Shown here piece by piece: positions 12,815 to 33,730 of a stretch of DNA of 64,000 nt. This DNA comes from Cristatella mucedo (lineage: Eukaryota > Bryozoa > Phylactolaemata > Cristatellidae). The notes below the pieces were generated by a model. It saw only the letters and a program-made list of their open reading frames with translations. It was not told the origin of the DNA and searched no databases. Where the stretch lies: contig WPIO01000095.1 of the NCBI GenBank assembly GCA_009760855.2, positions 715,001 to 779,000 on the forward strand. The letters are read 5' to 3'. Each line of letters begins with the position of its first letter. The stretch's first letter is position 1. Position numbers and translations under genes: made by a program.

Positions 12815-12892
12815 AATAATAATAATAATAATATTGCACTTGATAAAGCGCCCTCAGAGAACTTAATCTCTTTCTAGGCGCTTTACATTTGC
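12815..12892 (-). mobile_element. LINE family A, 3' tail only
   Basis: (AAT)n is followed by the reverse complement of the family A tail (TTGCACTTGATAAAGCGCCC then CTTTCTAGGCGCTTTACA), reaching into TTTGCTGCAAAGTGATA as in the 37.9-kb copy. Confidence 0.8.
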
Positions 12893-13039
12893 TGCAAAGT
12901 GATATCATTCATTTTGTTGATCTGACCTACTTATATTAATTAGTTCCACATCAGGGCTCCCGTCTTAGCGCTCGCTTTTCTGACTCTAGTTGATTAATTG
13001 TGCCGTAGCTAACTTCAAATCGTGGCCTTCGCTTCCAAG

Positions 13040-13170
13040 TGTGGGAACTCCAACTGACCTCTCTGACTGTGTGACCCAACTACCAACTCACTACCTACCT
13101 TCATCTCTCTGATTTGACGACATTCAAAAATACGCTGAAAACCTGCCTATTCTACACAGCCTTGGCGGCA
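13040..13170 (+). mobile_element. Possible old LINE fragment
   Basis: GTGGGAACTCCAACTGACCT followed by a TFKNTLKTCLF reading resembles the end of the CR1/L2-like protein. It is short and diverged. The surrounding 12900-14620 otherwise shows no gene that I recognise. Confidence 0.35.
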
Positions 13171-14627
13171 ATAAATTGTCCTCTTTGTTCTCGTATGTTC
13201 TGAAACAGTGCACGCTATGACTAAGGGCGAGAGCTATACGCTTTTTAATAGTGCCCCTGTTCCCTCTTGTCCTCTCCCGCACTATGCGCTCTGGGTGCTT
13301 ACTTGAGCATGATTCGATGGGTGTTTCAAACCGGTGGGCGCTACTAACCAGCGATCGGGATTGTCTCCTGGTTGACTGGCCAGCAGACTGTCTCCTGGGT
13401 GCTTTTGCAGTTTGTCTATGCATGATACCTTGTTTGTCATTAACTCGTGGTTATTGTTTCTCACGAAGCAAGTCGCAAAGTGCCTGAAAAAGATCCAGTT
13501 GTCTTAGCTCGCGATTCAAAAGATCTACCGACATTATACCTTATGTTTTCCAATTTTAGGTCGTCATCCCTTTCTCTTAGCGAAGGCAAGGATCATCGAT
13601 GTGGATGTGGACTATCGAGCTGAGGCAGTATCGCAGTGCTGTCGTGCTGTCGCTGAGTGGCGCAGCGACTCCTCGGAGTTCCTCTGGGGCTTTCTCATAC
13701 TCGCGCGTATGCACAACGGCTCTACACTACGGTGCACCTCTGTACTTTGCAATAGGGCGTATGATTCTTGAAAAATTTGAGCTTATTCAAAATGTCCTCC
13801 GACTGTGTCGCTATCCAGCGGGTCGCTGTCACAAGCGATTGACTATATGGTGAAACATGTAGCGGCATCGCAAAGCAAGCGTACTTTATCACAAATGACT
13901 TGAGGCCTCCACTAACAGGATAATTGACAGACGCTTGCGTGGACGGTTGCTTTTCCTACTAAGCAATTTACAATTAAGATTGACAATAAGGATTGACATT
14001 ACAACTGGCAAGCAATTGGGTAGCCAGCGGTTGCTACAAATTAACCTAAGCTACCGTCCATAAAGCTACAAGATGTAGCGATTCAGTCGCCCCTGTAAGG
14101 CAGGCACCTACACAAAAACACATGCACGTTTTTGACATGGAGCCGGTTTCGCCACGTGGTATCGCCACTTAGTAGCGCCACGCTCTGCTCGTGCAAGTGG
14201 ACAGTCTTACGTACGCTCGGAGTTCAACACTCATGCCGCGCCCATCACTATGTCGTAAGATCCGAGCAGGTATCGTGTGGCCTTGACCCACCTGCAAATT
14301 AAGACGTCCTGTTGTGGGAGGGAACTTTACTTGTCAGATCTCTATTCTGTTGCAGGCTAACTACTGTCTGAATATCGGGGAATGGGTAGTCGGGCATATG
14401 GGGAATGGCTTTAGTGATGCAGCAGTTGCTACCGGGCTCTGCAGACACACCGCTGAAACAGAAAGCTTTTGCGAGTAAGAGGCCCCATGAAACAGCAGGT
14501 CAGCTGTTCTTTAGTGTCCAAGGGCGCGAGTTAGTCAGTTGAACGTTACAATCGCATATATTTTCTACTTTATGAGCAGAAAGTAGTTTTCTGGATCATA
14601 CATGATAGATTCACATCTCAAAATGCG

Positions 14628-14701
14628 GTGTTTCTATGGTGTAGCTGTTATCACGTCTGCCTCACACTCGGAAGGTCCCCAGTTCGTTCCTGGGAAGAAA
14701 T
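14628..14701 (+). tRNA. tRNA-Val(CAC)-like sequence, probably degenerate
   Basis: The order fits tRNA-Val: acceptor GTTTCTA, D arm GTGTAGCTGTTATCAC, anticodon loop CTCACAC (anticodon CAC) and a perfect 5-bp T stem CCCAG/CTGGG. Against a working gene: the acceptor stem pairs imperfectly at both ends, the anticodon stem has one mismatch, and the T loop reads TTCGTTC, so the nearly invariant A58 of box B is T. Most likely a pseudogene or an isolated tRNA-derived repeat head. Confidence 0.6.
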
Positions 14702-14796
14702 AAGTTTTTAATAGCCCAGCGTAGCTTGGGACCAACCTCGCCAGGAAATATTTTGTAACTAGAATCACTTTGTTATAAATTTATATTTTATATATT

Positions 14797-15490
14797 TTAA
14801 CAAACCGCTGTACGTTGTCCGGAGGAGCTCTGCCCTGCCGCTGCCGAGGGGGCTACCCGCGTCTTCCGGTTCACGAACAGGGACCACAAGGCTTGCGAGC
14901 CAGAATTGGCAAAAATCCGCAGCAATGCCGCCTGTTCATTTCGCGAAATGCCGATGTCCGCCAGGCAGGCTTCATTATCCGGCCACCAGCCACCCAGAGC
15001 ACCGACCACGAAGGGCCTCACCACTGCCGACCTGTAGCTAGCGGTCAGGAAAGACCGGGCTACGGCCTCGTACTCACCAACCGTTTTCCGGGCCGCCACC
15101 AGAGCATCTTTGCTGACGTCAAACTGCGCCGTTACGTCGACTACGAAAGCGTCGGCGCCGTTGTCGATGACCAGGTCCGTTCCCATGAACCCCGACGAGC
15201 AGGAAAGCGCGACCTACCGAGAGGCCGGAGAGCGAGGTGGCCGGAAGAGCCCCGATTAGACGACCCGGAACCAGGCTGTGGCGAGCCGTTATTGCTTGCA
15301 GCATCGGTCGACAGTGACTTTGGACGTAGAAGATGGTCTCAGTCTCAATGCGGCAAAGGCGGCCGTTGGTGGCCGTTCCGGGGTATAGCAGCGGCCACCG
15401 GCAGCACGTCCAGACGAGCTCGGTGAACGAACCGCCAGTCCCAAAACGACAGGTCGAGACCCATGTGAATGCCGTGTGGCGCCGCTGGCT
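14797..15490 (-). pseudogene. R2/NeSL-type LINE, C-terminal fragment
   Basis: One minus-strand frame (15186-14797) reads LVIDNGADAFVVDVTAQFD, then VVGALGGWWPDNEACLADIG, then ISRNEQAALLRIFA. This matches the C-terminal nuclease-like region of site-specific R2/NeSL/CRE-type retrotransposons. A different frame upstream (to about 15490) carries the preceding Cys/His segment (TNGRLCRIETETIFYVQSHC, then RH). The two frames show a frameshift. There is no reverse transcriptase core, so this is a 5'-truncated dead copy. Confidence 0.65.
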
Positions 15491-15584
15491 GTGCTGCAGA
15501 GATTCACGATAGACTAGTGGTAGTGCAGCCAAATTAGTTTAGGACTTTGCGATGGCGCACTAAATACCTAGCTGAAGTGCTTCG

Positions 15585-15985
15585 CCAGTTTCAGCCTTCT
15601 CGCGCCCTCAGGTTTTCTGTGGACAATACATTAGACACTTCATTCCTCCGCTTAGACACCGGTTGTGACAGAAGCGTTTGCTCTGCAAGTCCTACACTGT
15701 AGAACTCACTAAATTCTTACGCAACGACATCTACTCTCCTGCTGCCGACTATGGCACATCCTTTCCAGCCGTTCTAAACTGCTACTTCCATGCAACTCAC
15801 TACCTCAACTGCTCTCCTGACTCAGCTACGCTTCTCACTTTCTCTTCGTTGCGTGACATGAAGTCAGTTAACTACCAAAGCATGCCGGAAGCCGCCATGG
15901 CTTTGATTGTCCTTTACAAAACTCTCCTTCGAAAGACCACATAGTCAGCGTGGCTTTGTGAAGATACGGACGGAGATACATTACA
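15585..15985 (+). mobile_element. LINE family B, 3' fragment
   Basis: Begins in the FQP/SRALRFS region, passes through LRND and the family B 3' UTR (CTACTCTCCTGCTGCCGACT, TGCTATGCTTC-like text, CTTTGTTGCGTGA-like text), and ends near GACGGAGATACATTACAT. Copies at 29118 and 40683 align with it. Confidence 0.7.
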
Positions 15986-16235
15986 TGTGCTAATGTCACA
16001 CGAGTACTGCTGTTTAATGGCTGTGTGAATTTCATCACTCTCAGACCTAATGTTGCCGCGCGACTATTTAACTAGCAATTAGCTCTGTCATGACATTACC
16101 CCGTACGTAGGTGGAACTCAAGTGTTTCGCCGAAGCAACGCAAGGGAATCGCTGAGTCGACAAGGACTCCAAGGCCACGAAGCGATGAAGAGGGGGACCA
16201 ATCGTGCGCACCGCGGGGCCCAAATGTAAATCTCT

Positions 16236-16296
<61 letters not shown>

Positions 16297-16348
16297 AGTT
16301 CTCTGAGGGCGCTTCATCAAGTGCATTATCATTATTATTATCATTATT
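16236..16348 (+). mobile_element. (GA)n grown from a LINE/SINE tail
   Basis: A 58-bp GA array runs directly into TTGAGTTCTCTGAGGGCGCT, TCATCAAGTGCATTATC and (ATT)n, which is the family A 3' tail. The GA array replaces the AGAAAGAGA that precedes this motif in intact tails. Confidence 0.7.
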
Positions 16349-16354
16349 ATTATT

Positions 16355-16510
16355 AGCATGCCGCCCCGGTTTGACCCGGAGAGGGTAAGAGTACTGTAGG
16401 TGCTCGCCTATAACGACCGAGGTCGCGGGTTCGACCCCGGCGGCATGTGTTAAATGCTTGAATAGAGATTAAGTTCTCTCACAGTGATATGCAAAGGAAT
16501 AATATTTATA
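16355..16510 (+). mobile_element. SINE family B
   Basis: The tRNA-like head ends in GGTCGCGGGTTCGACCCCGG (box B), then GGCATGTGTTAAATGC and the LINE-type tail GATTAAGTTCTCTCACAGTG. 16515-17050 holds GC-rich DNA with no recognised gene. Confidence 0.7.
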
Positions 16511-17055
16511 TTATGTCATTATGCCGCATCAGTAGCTAAGGCCGCAGCACCACGCGGGACTCATTTTTTTCTTCGGCGCTCGTTGGAGGCGACGGGTTCA
16601 TACTGAAATCCGCTTTAAGTCGGTGTTCGTTAACTTTAAATAGACTCGCGGTTGCAGACCGGCGCGCGAAAAGCATCTGGACGCTTGGCTTGGAGAAACC
16701 GCAAGAAACTACGATAGATTTTTCAAATCTACCGAACTTCGAACTTGTAGTTCCTAGCAGAATGACACGCTTGACGTCCGCGGCGAACGTGAGCGCAGCC
16801 GACCGCGGTGCCGGCGCATGGGAGCTGCGGGTGCCGCGCTGGCATGCGCCCGGATGTTCGCGAAATGAAAGATTTAAACTGCTTGTCTATGCGCCCGAAG
16901 TTCTTAACAGTAGCGCCGGGCGATCCTAAGCGAGCGGGCCGTGAGACGAAGACTCAAGGCTCAGACGCGGTCTTCTGGCAAGGACCGCAAAGAACGCTCG
17001 CTAGCGATGTGCGGTGGTGGTATCCGCTTGCAGCGCGCCACTCCCGAGTCCCGCG

Positions 17056-17200
17056 GTCTTAGCCCAGTGGGCGAGGGCGCACGCATTTCGTGACTCGGGT
17101 CCTGGGTTCGAGCGCTGTAGCGGAAAATCCTTTATTCGTCAACCGCAGCAAGCGGCGGTGATAGCTGTTTAAGCTCTTCTGCTGCTATGTAATGAGTTTT
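17056..17200 (+). mobile_element. SINE family A-like
   Basis: The head GTCTTAGCCCAGTGGGCGAG and box B-like CTGGGTTCGAGCGC are followed by the family A body (CGCAGCAAGCGGCGGTGATAG, GCTCTTCTGCTGCTATGTAA). Plus orientation. 17200-17715 is AT-rich with nothing recognised. Confidence 0.6.
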
Positions 17201-17719
17201 TTTAATAATGAGACTTTTAATTAAAACAGCTAATCGTTAGTATAATTTAAATTCCGGTCAGCATCGGCAATTGTACGGGGAAGCTTTGTCATAGGTTGCT
17301 TAGGAGCCCTTCTCTAACTGGACGGTCACGAAGCCCTCTCCAATCCGATGGACTGTTCTTAAAATGTCCTTTTGGAACGCGCGTTTCGTATATTCGTATT
17401 TCGTATTTTGCAATAAACGTAAAAAAATACTTGACGTGATTCTTGTTGGCTCCTTTAGTTTGCTTGCCCTGCTCTAAACCCTACTGAAATGGCCTCACTG
17501 CACGACCATGACCGATAGCATTCCTGTACGCCTCTCTTCCTTTCACGTTCAAAGGTGTATTAAAACTGCTGGTGTAGTGGCAATAGGTACCCGTACTTCA
17601 CTGAATTTTAAGATTTCTAAAGAAAAATTTCATTTATCGACAGAATAAAGCATACAGCAATTGTTGCTCGGCTGTTTCATGACAGGTTCTTGCATTCCGT
17701 GCGCAGCGTTATGAACTCG

Positions 17720-17721
17720 CA

Positions 17722-17803
<82 letters not shown>
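17720..17803. repeat. (CGG)n trinucleotide repeat, about 28 units
   Basis: Uninterrupted GGC/CGG array, giving poly-Pro, poly-Arg or poly-Ala readings. It lies in a GC-rich pocket (about 17700-18100) and is flanked by no recognised exon. Confidence 0.95.
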
Positions 17804-17806
<3 letters not shown>

Positions 17807-18221
17807 CTGCACTCACGTCTGTTGCGACAAACGGAGCGCCCGTGACAAGAGCAGCCAGTTCTTGCCGAAACTTGGCGAATACCGCTGAAAGAGTGAGGAC
17901 TCGGAGCTGGAGGCTGGACGTGTCCGCTGGATGCCGCTTCGATGCTAGCAGCCGTGGGTGGCAATAAACAGCGAGCCGTAGCTTTTCATGCGCCACGCCT
18001 CTCTATCTTTAACGTGCGGCCAGTTCGTAGCTACTTAAAGAGGGCGCGACTGTAAAGCAGCAGCGAGAGCTGCGTACGGCGCGAACGCAAGAAGCACAGA
18101 GTACACCCGACCGACATTTACGTGAGCTGGGCTGTTGTGCCACCTAAACGTAGATTAAGACCTCGAGCCGGTTCCTAATCAAAACGATTCAAGAACCGCA
18201 CGAATTACATCCATGCGGTCG

Positions 18222-18520
<299 letters not shown>

Positions 18521-18638
18521 TACATTTTTTATTTTTTTTTATTCACAAAATGACCGGTGTACCGTGCCAGCGTTCTACCGCAGCCCTCCTTAAATTAAGG
18601 TCGTCGTCATCCTGAAGGATAATTAAAAAAGAAATCTT

Positions 18639-18962
18639 TCACTGCCAACCACGGTAGGCGTCCGCATGCGTCTTCTCCGCCTCGGTAAGCTCTAAATTGT
18701 ATTGCCGCATAGGACTCTCAGACACTGCTCTTCGAAGCTGTCGCTGCAGCTTTTTCCCGCCACCATCTCCATTGTCAGCAGACGTCGCTGCGACTGAGCT
18801 GAGCTTCGACGCGCCTCCTGAGTCCTCGCCTTTGCAGACATTCAGGTCATCGGCGCTAAGCGAACTTGGCCGTAGACCGGCGAGCGCATTTAGATAGCCG
18901 AAAGCCATGTCAAAACTAGAGCATGACCCAGCACGTAAGTGGCCGCCGCCTCCATGCGCCAC
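18639..18962 (-). CDS. Candidate terminal exon of an unidentified host gene
   Basis: A 107-codon open frame on the minus strand with non-repetitive protein-like composition: SFDMAFGYLNALAGLRPSSL, then a Ser/Asp/Gly stretch, then a basic-to-amphipathic end (ADAYRGWQ, stop). It lies 1 kb downstream of the LRRC74-like gene on the same strand. I do not recognise it and have not found its upstream exons. The open frames at 18990-19441 might belong to the same region, or all may be chance. Confidence 0.3.
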   Translation of the reverse strand: MAHGGGGHLRAGSCSSFDMAFGYLNALAGLRPSSLSADDLNVCKGEDSGGASKLSSVAATSADNGDGGGKKLQRQLRRAVSESPMRQYNLELTEAEKTHADAYRGWQ

Positions 18963-19926
18963 TGCACTAGTAACTTTGACTGCGACCTATCAAGTGCATT
19001 CCTGGCTGCGTCGCGCCAGTCCTGAATTGTCTGCCTTACATTCGGTTAGAGAGTCTGTCGGGTATGCTCGGAAATAGCCAGAAGTAATCTTAACTGAGCA
19101 CACACCCGACGGCAGATTCTGTAAATACTGTGAGCAGATAAGCTGCTGCGAATCGGAGAGCAAGAAGCGCTGTTTATTTGCCTTTTCTGGGACATTCCAA
19201 ATCAGCGAGCGTAGCGAGATCGCAGCAGTACGCACTTGGCTGAAATGCCCGGAGGGCAGATCACTTTACTGCATACAGCAGCTTCGTATCCGAAATGCAG
19301 CCACCGAAGCACGCTGACTCTGGCCTGAAGTGGCCGATTGGTCGCACTTGGAAAGTGCCGGGCCACTAGCTTGGAGGTCATTCGCACGAGAACGCTCAAG
19401 CGCAATTGCGTGAAATATTTTAGATAAACGAGAAGCACCATTGCCTACATTGCGGATTTAAAGTCGCGGCTGCACGCCGCTTCGCTAGGAAACAAACGGC
19501 ACATGATTTGCAGCTCCCCTAGTGCCCGGCCCACTCACTCGGTCCGTAGGCCGTCGGAGGCCGGGCAATACACGAGAGCAAGCGCGAATTCGCGCAGTCG
19601 CTTGCAATTTTGTGAGTAAACTCGAAAAGCTATTATCTGCAATGTCAAATTTTAATTGCAGTCTCGCACCTATTCGTTTGGAAATGGCAGGTGGATCGCC
19701 GAAGATCTTGGATCGCAGCTATTCGTGGGACCCGTTATTCCATTCTTCACTAAAGTTTCTAGCGTAAGAAACAAGACCAACAACGCTGGTAGTCGGCGTG
19801 ACCAGACAGAAATTGCTGGGTGACTTAGATACGCCAAGAATATGGCTTTGATGAATCGCAGCTCTTCCTAGGAGCAGCTGAAGTTCCGTAGCCGGAGCAG
19901 TTAGGTCGACGAGAATGGTTCAATTG

Positions 19927-28108
<8,182 letters not shown>

Positions 28109-28801
28109 GACGCTGGTGCTGCCGGTTGTTGCCTCGCAGCTCTTTAAGATGCAGATCTTGTTTCAAGGAGTGAGTACCTTTTGATCTGAATAAAAAAACA
28201 GCACTAAATGGTAACTTGGTATTGCTAAGACGACGGACAGCATTTTCCTGTAGAAGCAGTAGAATAAGCAGCAGCAGTGCATGTCCATAATTTTGATGGG
28301 AAGCAGGCACACAAACCCTAATCTCCCAGAAGCTAGCGCTAGAAGTGGGTTCGCTGAAGGAGCTTTGCAGCTACAACACCCGAAGACGTTAATCGCTTTC
28401 ATAACCTTTATTTGCCTCATGTACGGTACCTTTGTTGAGCTAAAAATTAGACCAGCAGTCCGTGCGATACTGGGACAAAATTAATTTGTAATGAACATTA
28501 ATATGCGGAAGCAGTCATTCCCGGATCATGTTAATTCTGTCCATATTGTATTGTTACTGCAAAGTGACAATGCTGTCTTTTTCCGGCAGAGTGCTTCATT
28601 CATCTTAGAGCAGAATGCAATCGAAGCTAGCCCAAATACTTCCGTATCGGCAAAATTCTTACGGCGATTAAATCTTTAAAGCACAAAACGAGCTATTGAC
28701 TATGCAAATTTCTTTGAGCAATCTATAGCTAACGACGATATAACCACAGTCTCTTCCCAGCATACTTAAATCTTAGAAAATTGACTTAATTTTGTATTAT
28801 G

Positions 28802-28918
<117 letters not shown>

Positions 28919-29117
28919 CCCTAATAATTAAAGCGAGAACGTCCCCCGTCATATCCGCCACCCGCCACGCAATTACTTCACGAGGAAAGACGGCGCACTT
29001 AGGTCACTCGGCAAGATGGCGCACTTACGTCACGCGGCTTACTGCAGTATTGTATTTCTGCAATGACTCAGAGAGTCGAGTCCACAGGCTCACTAGACGT
29101 ATCCCTACTAATTAAAG

Positions 29118-29375
29118 TGAGAACGACAACTACTCACCTGCTACCGACTATGGCACATCATTTTCAGCGGTCCTAAGCTGCTACTTCTATGCTACTCACT
29201 ACCTCAACTGCTCTCCTGACTCTGCTATGCTTCCCACTTTCTCTTTGTTGCGTGAGATGAAGTCTGTTGGCTACCGAATGCGTACCGAAAGCCGCTTAGG
29301 CTGTAAGTGCGCTATACAAAACTCTCCTGCGTAACACCTACAAAAGTCTTTGTGGAGTTACTGACGGATATACAT
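29118..29375 (+). mobile_element. LINE family B, 3' UTR fragment
   Basis: Same text as the 3' UTR at 41330-41590: CGACAACTACTC-CCTGC, CTATGCTTCCCACTTTCTCT, TACCGAAAGCCGCTTAGGCT, GTGCGCTATACAAAACTCTC, ending at ACTGACGGATATACATTGC. Confidence 0.75.
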
Positions 29376-29699
29376 TGCATTACATTACAAAGTCCTTCCT
29401 TCTCTCCGTCACACGGCAAAATGGCACACTGACATCACAGATAGTTAAGGGGTAAGGCCCAGAATTTCATGTTTGAGCTTCAGGACAAACCGAGATATGG
29501 GCTGAACGAGCAGTCTGCTCGTACAACCTAAATCTCGGTATGCACGTGGGCATTAAATTCGGTACCATTTCAGAACGGTTAGTGTTTTACGTCTGTGTTC
29601 CATTTTCGTGCCTTAAGGGAACTTCCTTCCCGCCCTGTTCGTGGTGCATGCCTCTCCTCGACAACAGCTGCTGCCTGCTTAGTCTTTTGCAGAGCTCCA

Positions 29700-29729
29700 T
29701 TTGTGTGTGCGTGCGTTCGTGTGCGTCTG

Positions 29730-29762
<33 letters not shown>

Positions 29763-29849
29763 CTGCGTGTGTTCGTGTGTATGTCTGCGTGTGTGTCTGT
29801 GTGCGTCTGCGTGTATTTGTACGTCTGTGTCTCTGTGTGTGTCTCTGTG

Positions 29850-29896
<47 letters not shown>

Positions 29897-29898
29897 CT
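29700..29898. repeat. Compound GT/GTCT/(GTGC)n satellite
   Basis: Irregular GT-rich text ends in a GTGC tetranucleotide array of about eleven units (about 29850-29896). Confidence 0.9.
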
Positions 29899-29899
29899 T

Positions 29900-31062
29900 C
29901 GTGCGTGACAAAAGGACCCGCGCTTTTCATGGGTTTTTTGGTTCTTAAAATAAAAACAGTTTCTGGAATTGCGTGCATTTTTTGTTCCGTCTCTCGAGAC
30001 GAGTCCGGCGTCAAGCGCCCGATCTATTGGAGTCGATGTACTACTCGTAATTTATAATCTTTTGTGGATCCCAGCGAGTCATTGTGGATCTTATATTTTA
30101 CTTTCCTGTCAAACCCATGCGGGTTGTAGTAGCTGTACAATCAATTTACCGCCTACGAACGCCGCCCATAAAATTTGGGGAGCTCCTGGCTTGTAGTGCA
30201 AAAAGTGGCCCTATTAAATGCCAGGTAAATAGTCGAAAGAATACGGTAGTATTATTCTGCTGTCATACATGGCTAAGGATTTGCTTGAAATCCGTCCATG
30301 ATCAAACGGACGCTATACCTAAAATGAATTATATCTGAGATAGCCGCGAGTACTATTCGTACTTATGTAGCCTGAAAAAGAAACGTGTCTGCTAGTGACT
30401 GGCTTGCTTGAAGAATAAAGCATATATTTTTGCCAAAAGTCGTGCTCTGCCAACAGCGTAAAGTATATCTAGAAGCCATGAGTACTGTTTGCGCTCTTTG
30501 ACTCGTATTCAAAACGGGTCGATTATCTGGAACGATCGAGCAATTGAAGCAGGAATAGCAGACGCGGCGACATCCAGCTAACGCGACTGGCCTGAGGAGG
30601 GGTATTCTACGAAAATCAAGACACGCCTGGCTCCTCTACTGGCATTTACGTAAGGGCTGGAGGGAGCAGTCTCGGGCAGCTTCGATGCCAAAGTCCCAGC
30701 GGATGATCGTCGTTCACCGAGAAAGATTCAATTTTTTATAAGACTGAGGACTACGTATATTTGCTGCAGTGGCATAGTTGAAAAATCGCGTGGAGGCATG
30801 GAATGCGACCTCGTTAAAGGTTGAGCTGAGCAGAGCTCTTTTGAGCAGAACGACACATTCACGCCGATCTCGCTTTTTGAGCTGAGCGACGGCGTTTGGT
30901 CGATCACGTGACTCGTACGGCCGATCGTTCGCTGCCGCTGAAGATCAGAAGTGCAAGGTCTGCCAGAGGCGGTCCAGCCAGTCGCGCGCTTAATTAATGC
31001 AGGGCACACAGCAGACTCTGAAAGAAATTTCAAGCTACTTGTCCGGCTTCTTGAGAGCCACC
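29900..31062. other. Intergenic, nothing recognised
   Basis: No domain, splice structure or repeat family is seen between the compound satellite and the LINE that starts near 31066. Confidence 0.5.
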
Positions 31063-31065
31063 CAC

Positions 31066-32425
31066 TGCTTTTGATACCATCGATCACAAAATACTTCTAG
31101 AGCGCCTCTCATCTCGCCTGGGCATCACTGGCACTGCTCTGCAGTGGTTCAGGTCCTATCTCAGTGGGAGACTCCAGAGTGTTGACGTGAATGGACAAAG
31201 ATCATCTGAAGTACCTCTAAAATATGGAGTACCTCAGGGCTCTGTGCTAGGTCCGGTCCTTTTCACCGTTTATACTCTCCCTCTCGCTGATGTGATTGCC
31301 AAGCACAATCTAGGCTTTCACTTCTATGCGGATGACACTCAGTTGTACCTTTGCTTTGATCCCTCCCAGCCTTCGAACACCTCAAATTCTCTCAACTCAC
31401 TTGCTGCATGCATTGATGACATCCGATCATGGATGGCAGCAAATTTTCTAAAACTAAACGATGATAAAACTAACTTACTAGTTATAGGCAAACCTAGTGT
31501 TATTCAGAAATTGGAAAGGCTGACTTTCAAAATTGGCTCTGCCAGCATATCTCCAGTTGCATCAGCTCGAAATCTAGGTGTCATATTCCAAAGCGACCTC
31601 TCGTTAGACGACCACATCAGCTCCACAGTCAAATCTGCCTACTTTCAGCTTCATAACATTGCTAAAATTAGGGCTTGTTTAGATAAGGATACCACGTCCA
31701 AGTTGGTCCATGCATTCGTGACATCTCGTCTAGACTTCTGCAACTCACTGCTTACTGGCCTACCAGCATGTGCGATCAGGCGATTGCAGCTGGTGCAAAA
31801 ACTCTGCAGCTAGGCTTGTCTGTCGTGAGCGTCGCAGTTGCCACATTACTCCACTTCTCGCCGACCTGCACTGGTTACCAGTCAAGCAACGGATTGACTT
31901 CAAGGTTTTGTCGCTCACTTTTAGGTCTCTTCATTCTATGGCTCCAGCCTATCTTTCAGATATACTACCCCATCAGGCAAAGCATCGTACCACTCGCTTT
32001 TCGGAATCCAACAGTCTAGAAATACCTCGTACAAACCTTAAATCCTTTGGAGACCGTGCATTTAGCTCGTATGCTCCCACAGCCTGGAACTCCCTCCCGA
32101 CCTGCATCAGAATATCCCCTGACCTGACCACATTTAAAAGAAACTTAAAAACATACCTATTTAGGACAGCATTTAGTGGGTCCTTGTGATTCGTCCTCGA
32201 TGTGCTTATGCGTGCTGACACTGTTCATGCTGCCACTAACCACATTTGCATGCTGACCCAGTGCATGTAACCCCTAACCATGTTATTCGTTTTGTTTGTT
32301 TTTCAAGCATGATTTTACTTACTATTCTATTGCGTATCACTTTGCAGCAAATGTAAAGCGCCTAGAAAGAGATTAAGTTCTCTGAGGGCGCTTTATCAAG
32401 TGCAATATTATAATTATTATTATTA
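31066..32425 (+). mobile_element. LINE family A (CR1/L2-like), longest copy, 5'-truncated
   Basis: Starts inside the reverse transcriptase (FDTIDHKILLERL). Contains YGVPQGSVLGPVLF, the catalytic FYADDTQLYL (about 31325), FLKLNDDKTNLL, FVTSRLDFCNSLL and the C-terminal APAYLSDILPHQ to LFRTAFSGSL. One extra A in an A-run near 31797 shifts the frame. The 3' UTR ends in AAAGCGCCTAGAAAGAGATT, then TCTCTGAGGGCGCTTTATCA and (ATT)n. Its last 370 bp differ at only a few positions from the copy at 37890-38264, so the family moved recently. Confidence 0.85.
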
Positions 32426-32559
32426 TCGGAAGTATGCTGCCTGTCCTACTCTAGCGGATTTGACCTATGAACTGCAGCCCTCGAGCCTGCGGGTGTGCAA
32501 CCACACAGAATCCTGCCTATCGTGGACCAGGCAGGACATTTAAAGCATATATTTCCGGG

Positions 32560-32682
<123 letters not shown>

Positions 32683-32689
32683 CGATGCA

Positions 32690-32962
32690 TATTGCCAGAA
32701 CAACGCTCTGGATCGTTATTCAGCGTCACAGTTGCCACATCGCAACGCTTCTCGCCGACCTGCACTGGCTACCAGTCAAGAAACGGATCGACTTCAAGGT
32801 TTTGTCGCTCAATTTTAGGTCACTTCATTCTTTGGCTCCAGCCTATCTCTCGGATCTACTCCCCCACCAGGCCAAGCATCGTACCACCCGCTTTTCGGAA
32901 TCCAACAGTTTACCAATACCTCGTACAAACCTCAAATCCTTTGGAGACCGTTTTATTATTAC
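32690..32962 (+). mobile_element. LINE family A, internal fragment
   Basis: Translates to [39 protein letters not shown] and PRTNLKSFGDR. It begins just after the TA array and lacks the 3' UTR. 32965-33540 shows nothing recognisable. Confidence 0.75.
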
Positions 32963-33559
32963 TCTTACACTCTTCGCATCCTTCTTTTAAGAGGTGAACT
33001 GGCTCAATAGCTGTCAAACAAAGTAACGTTGACGCCTACTTTATGATAATCTCCGTCCGGGCAATGATGAATTCGCAGACCCTATTCATCAGTCCAATAG
33101 AAAGTCAAACTAAACGCTCTTGCCTAAGGCCAACGTTCAATCGCTGGAGCAGATAGCGCCAATTGCTCCTTGCTGATGTAAGCTGTTTAGACTATATCGG
33201 ATATGGCTGCTTTTGCCTTTAGACGGCAATTGCCTTCGACCATCAGCGGTATGAGACACTGCATCGTACAATTGAGGGGTCGAGCAGTACGATAAACAGA
33301 GCAGGAGTGATTGTGAGCAACCTCAAAAGGGCAAGTAAATATTTACTCTGTCTTTACCAATACCCGGCAATCGCAGCCACTCGCCAAGCCTAATTGCATC
33401 AATGGGTTTAGCCGAAGCGCTAGCTGTGGGCTGTGTTACAGCGTGGTGCGGCGTTGACATCGACTCGTTCTACCCCACGCAGGCCAAGGTTAGGCTTTTG
33501 AGAAGCGAGTCTCGCTCAGAGTTCTTGCCGTAGATGCGTTCGTGTGCCCCTTCTTTCAG

Positions 33560-33572
33560 TGTCTCTATCTTC

Positions 33573-33644
<72 letters not shown>

Positions 33645-33661
33645 TATCTCGGTCGCTAAAG

Positions 33662-33728
<67 letters not shown>
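33560..33728. repeat. (CT)n microsatellite, interrupted once
   Basis: Two CT blocks are separated by CCCTCTATCTCGGTCGCTAA. 33790-34130 holds no recognised gene. Confidence 0.95.

Positions 33729-33730
<2 letters not shown>

Noticed and set aside
17720-17803. Poly-proline/poly-arginine/poly-alanine proteins
   Set aside because: Readings of an uninterrupted CGG array; no coding context around it.
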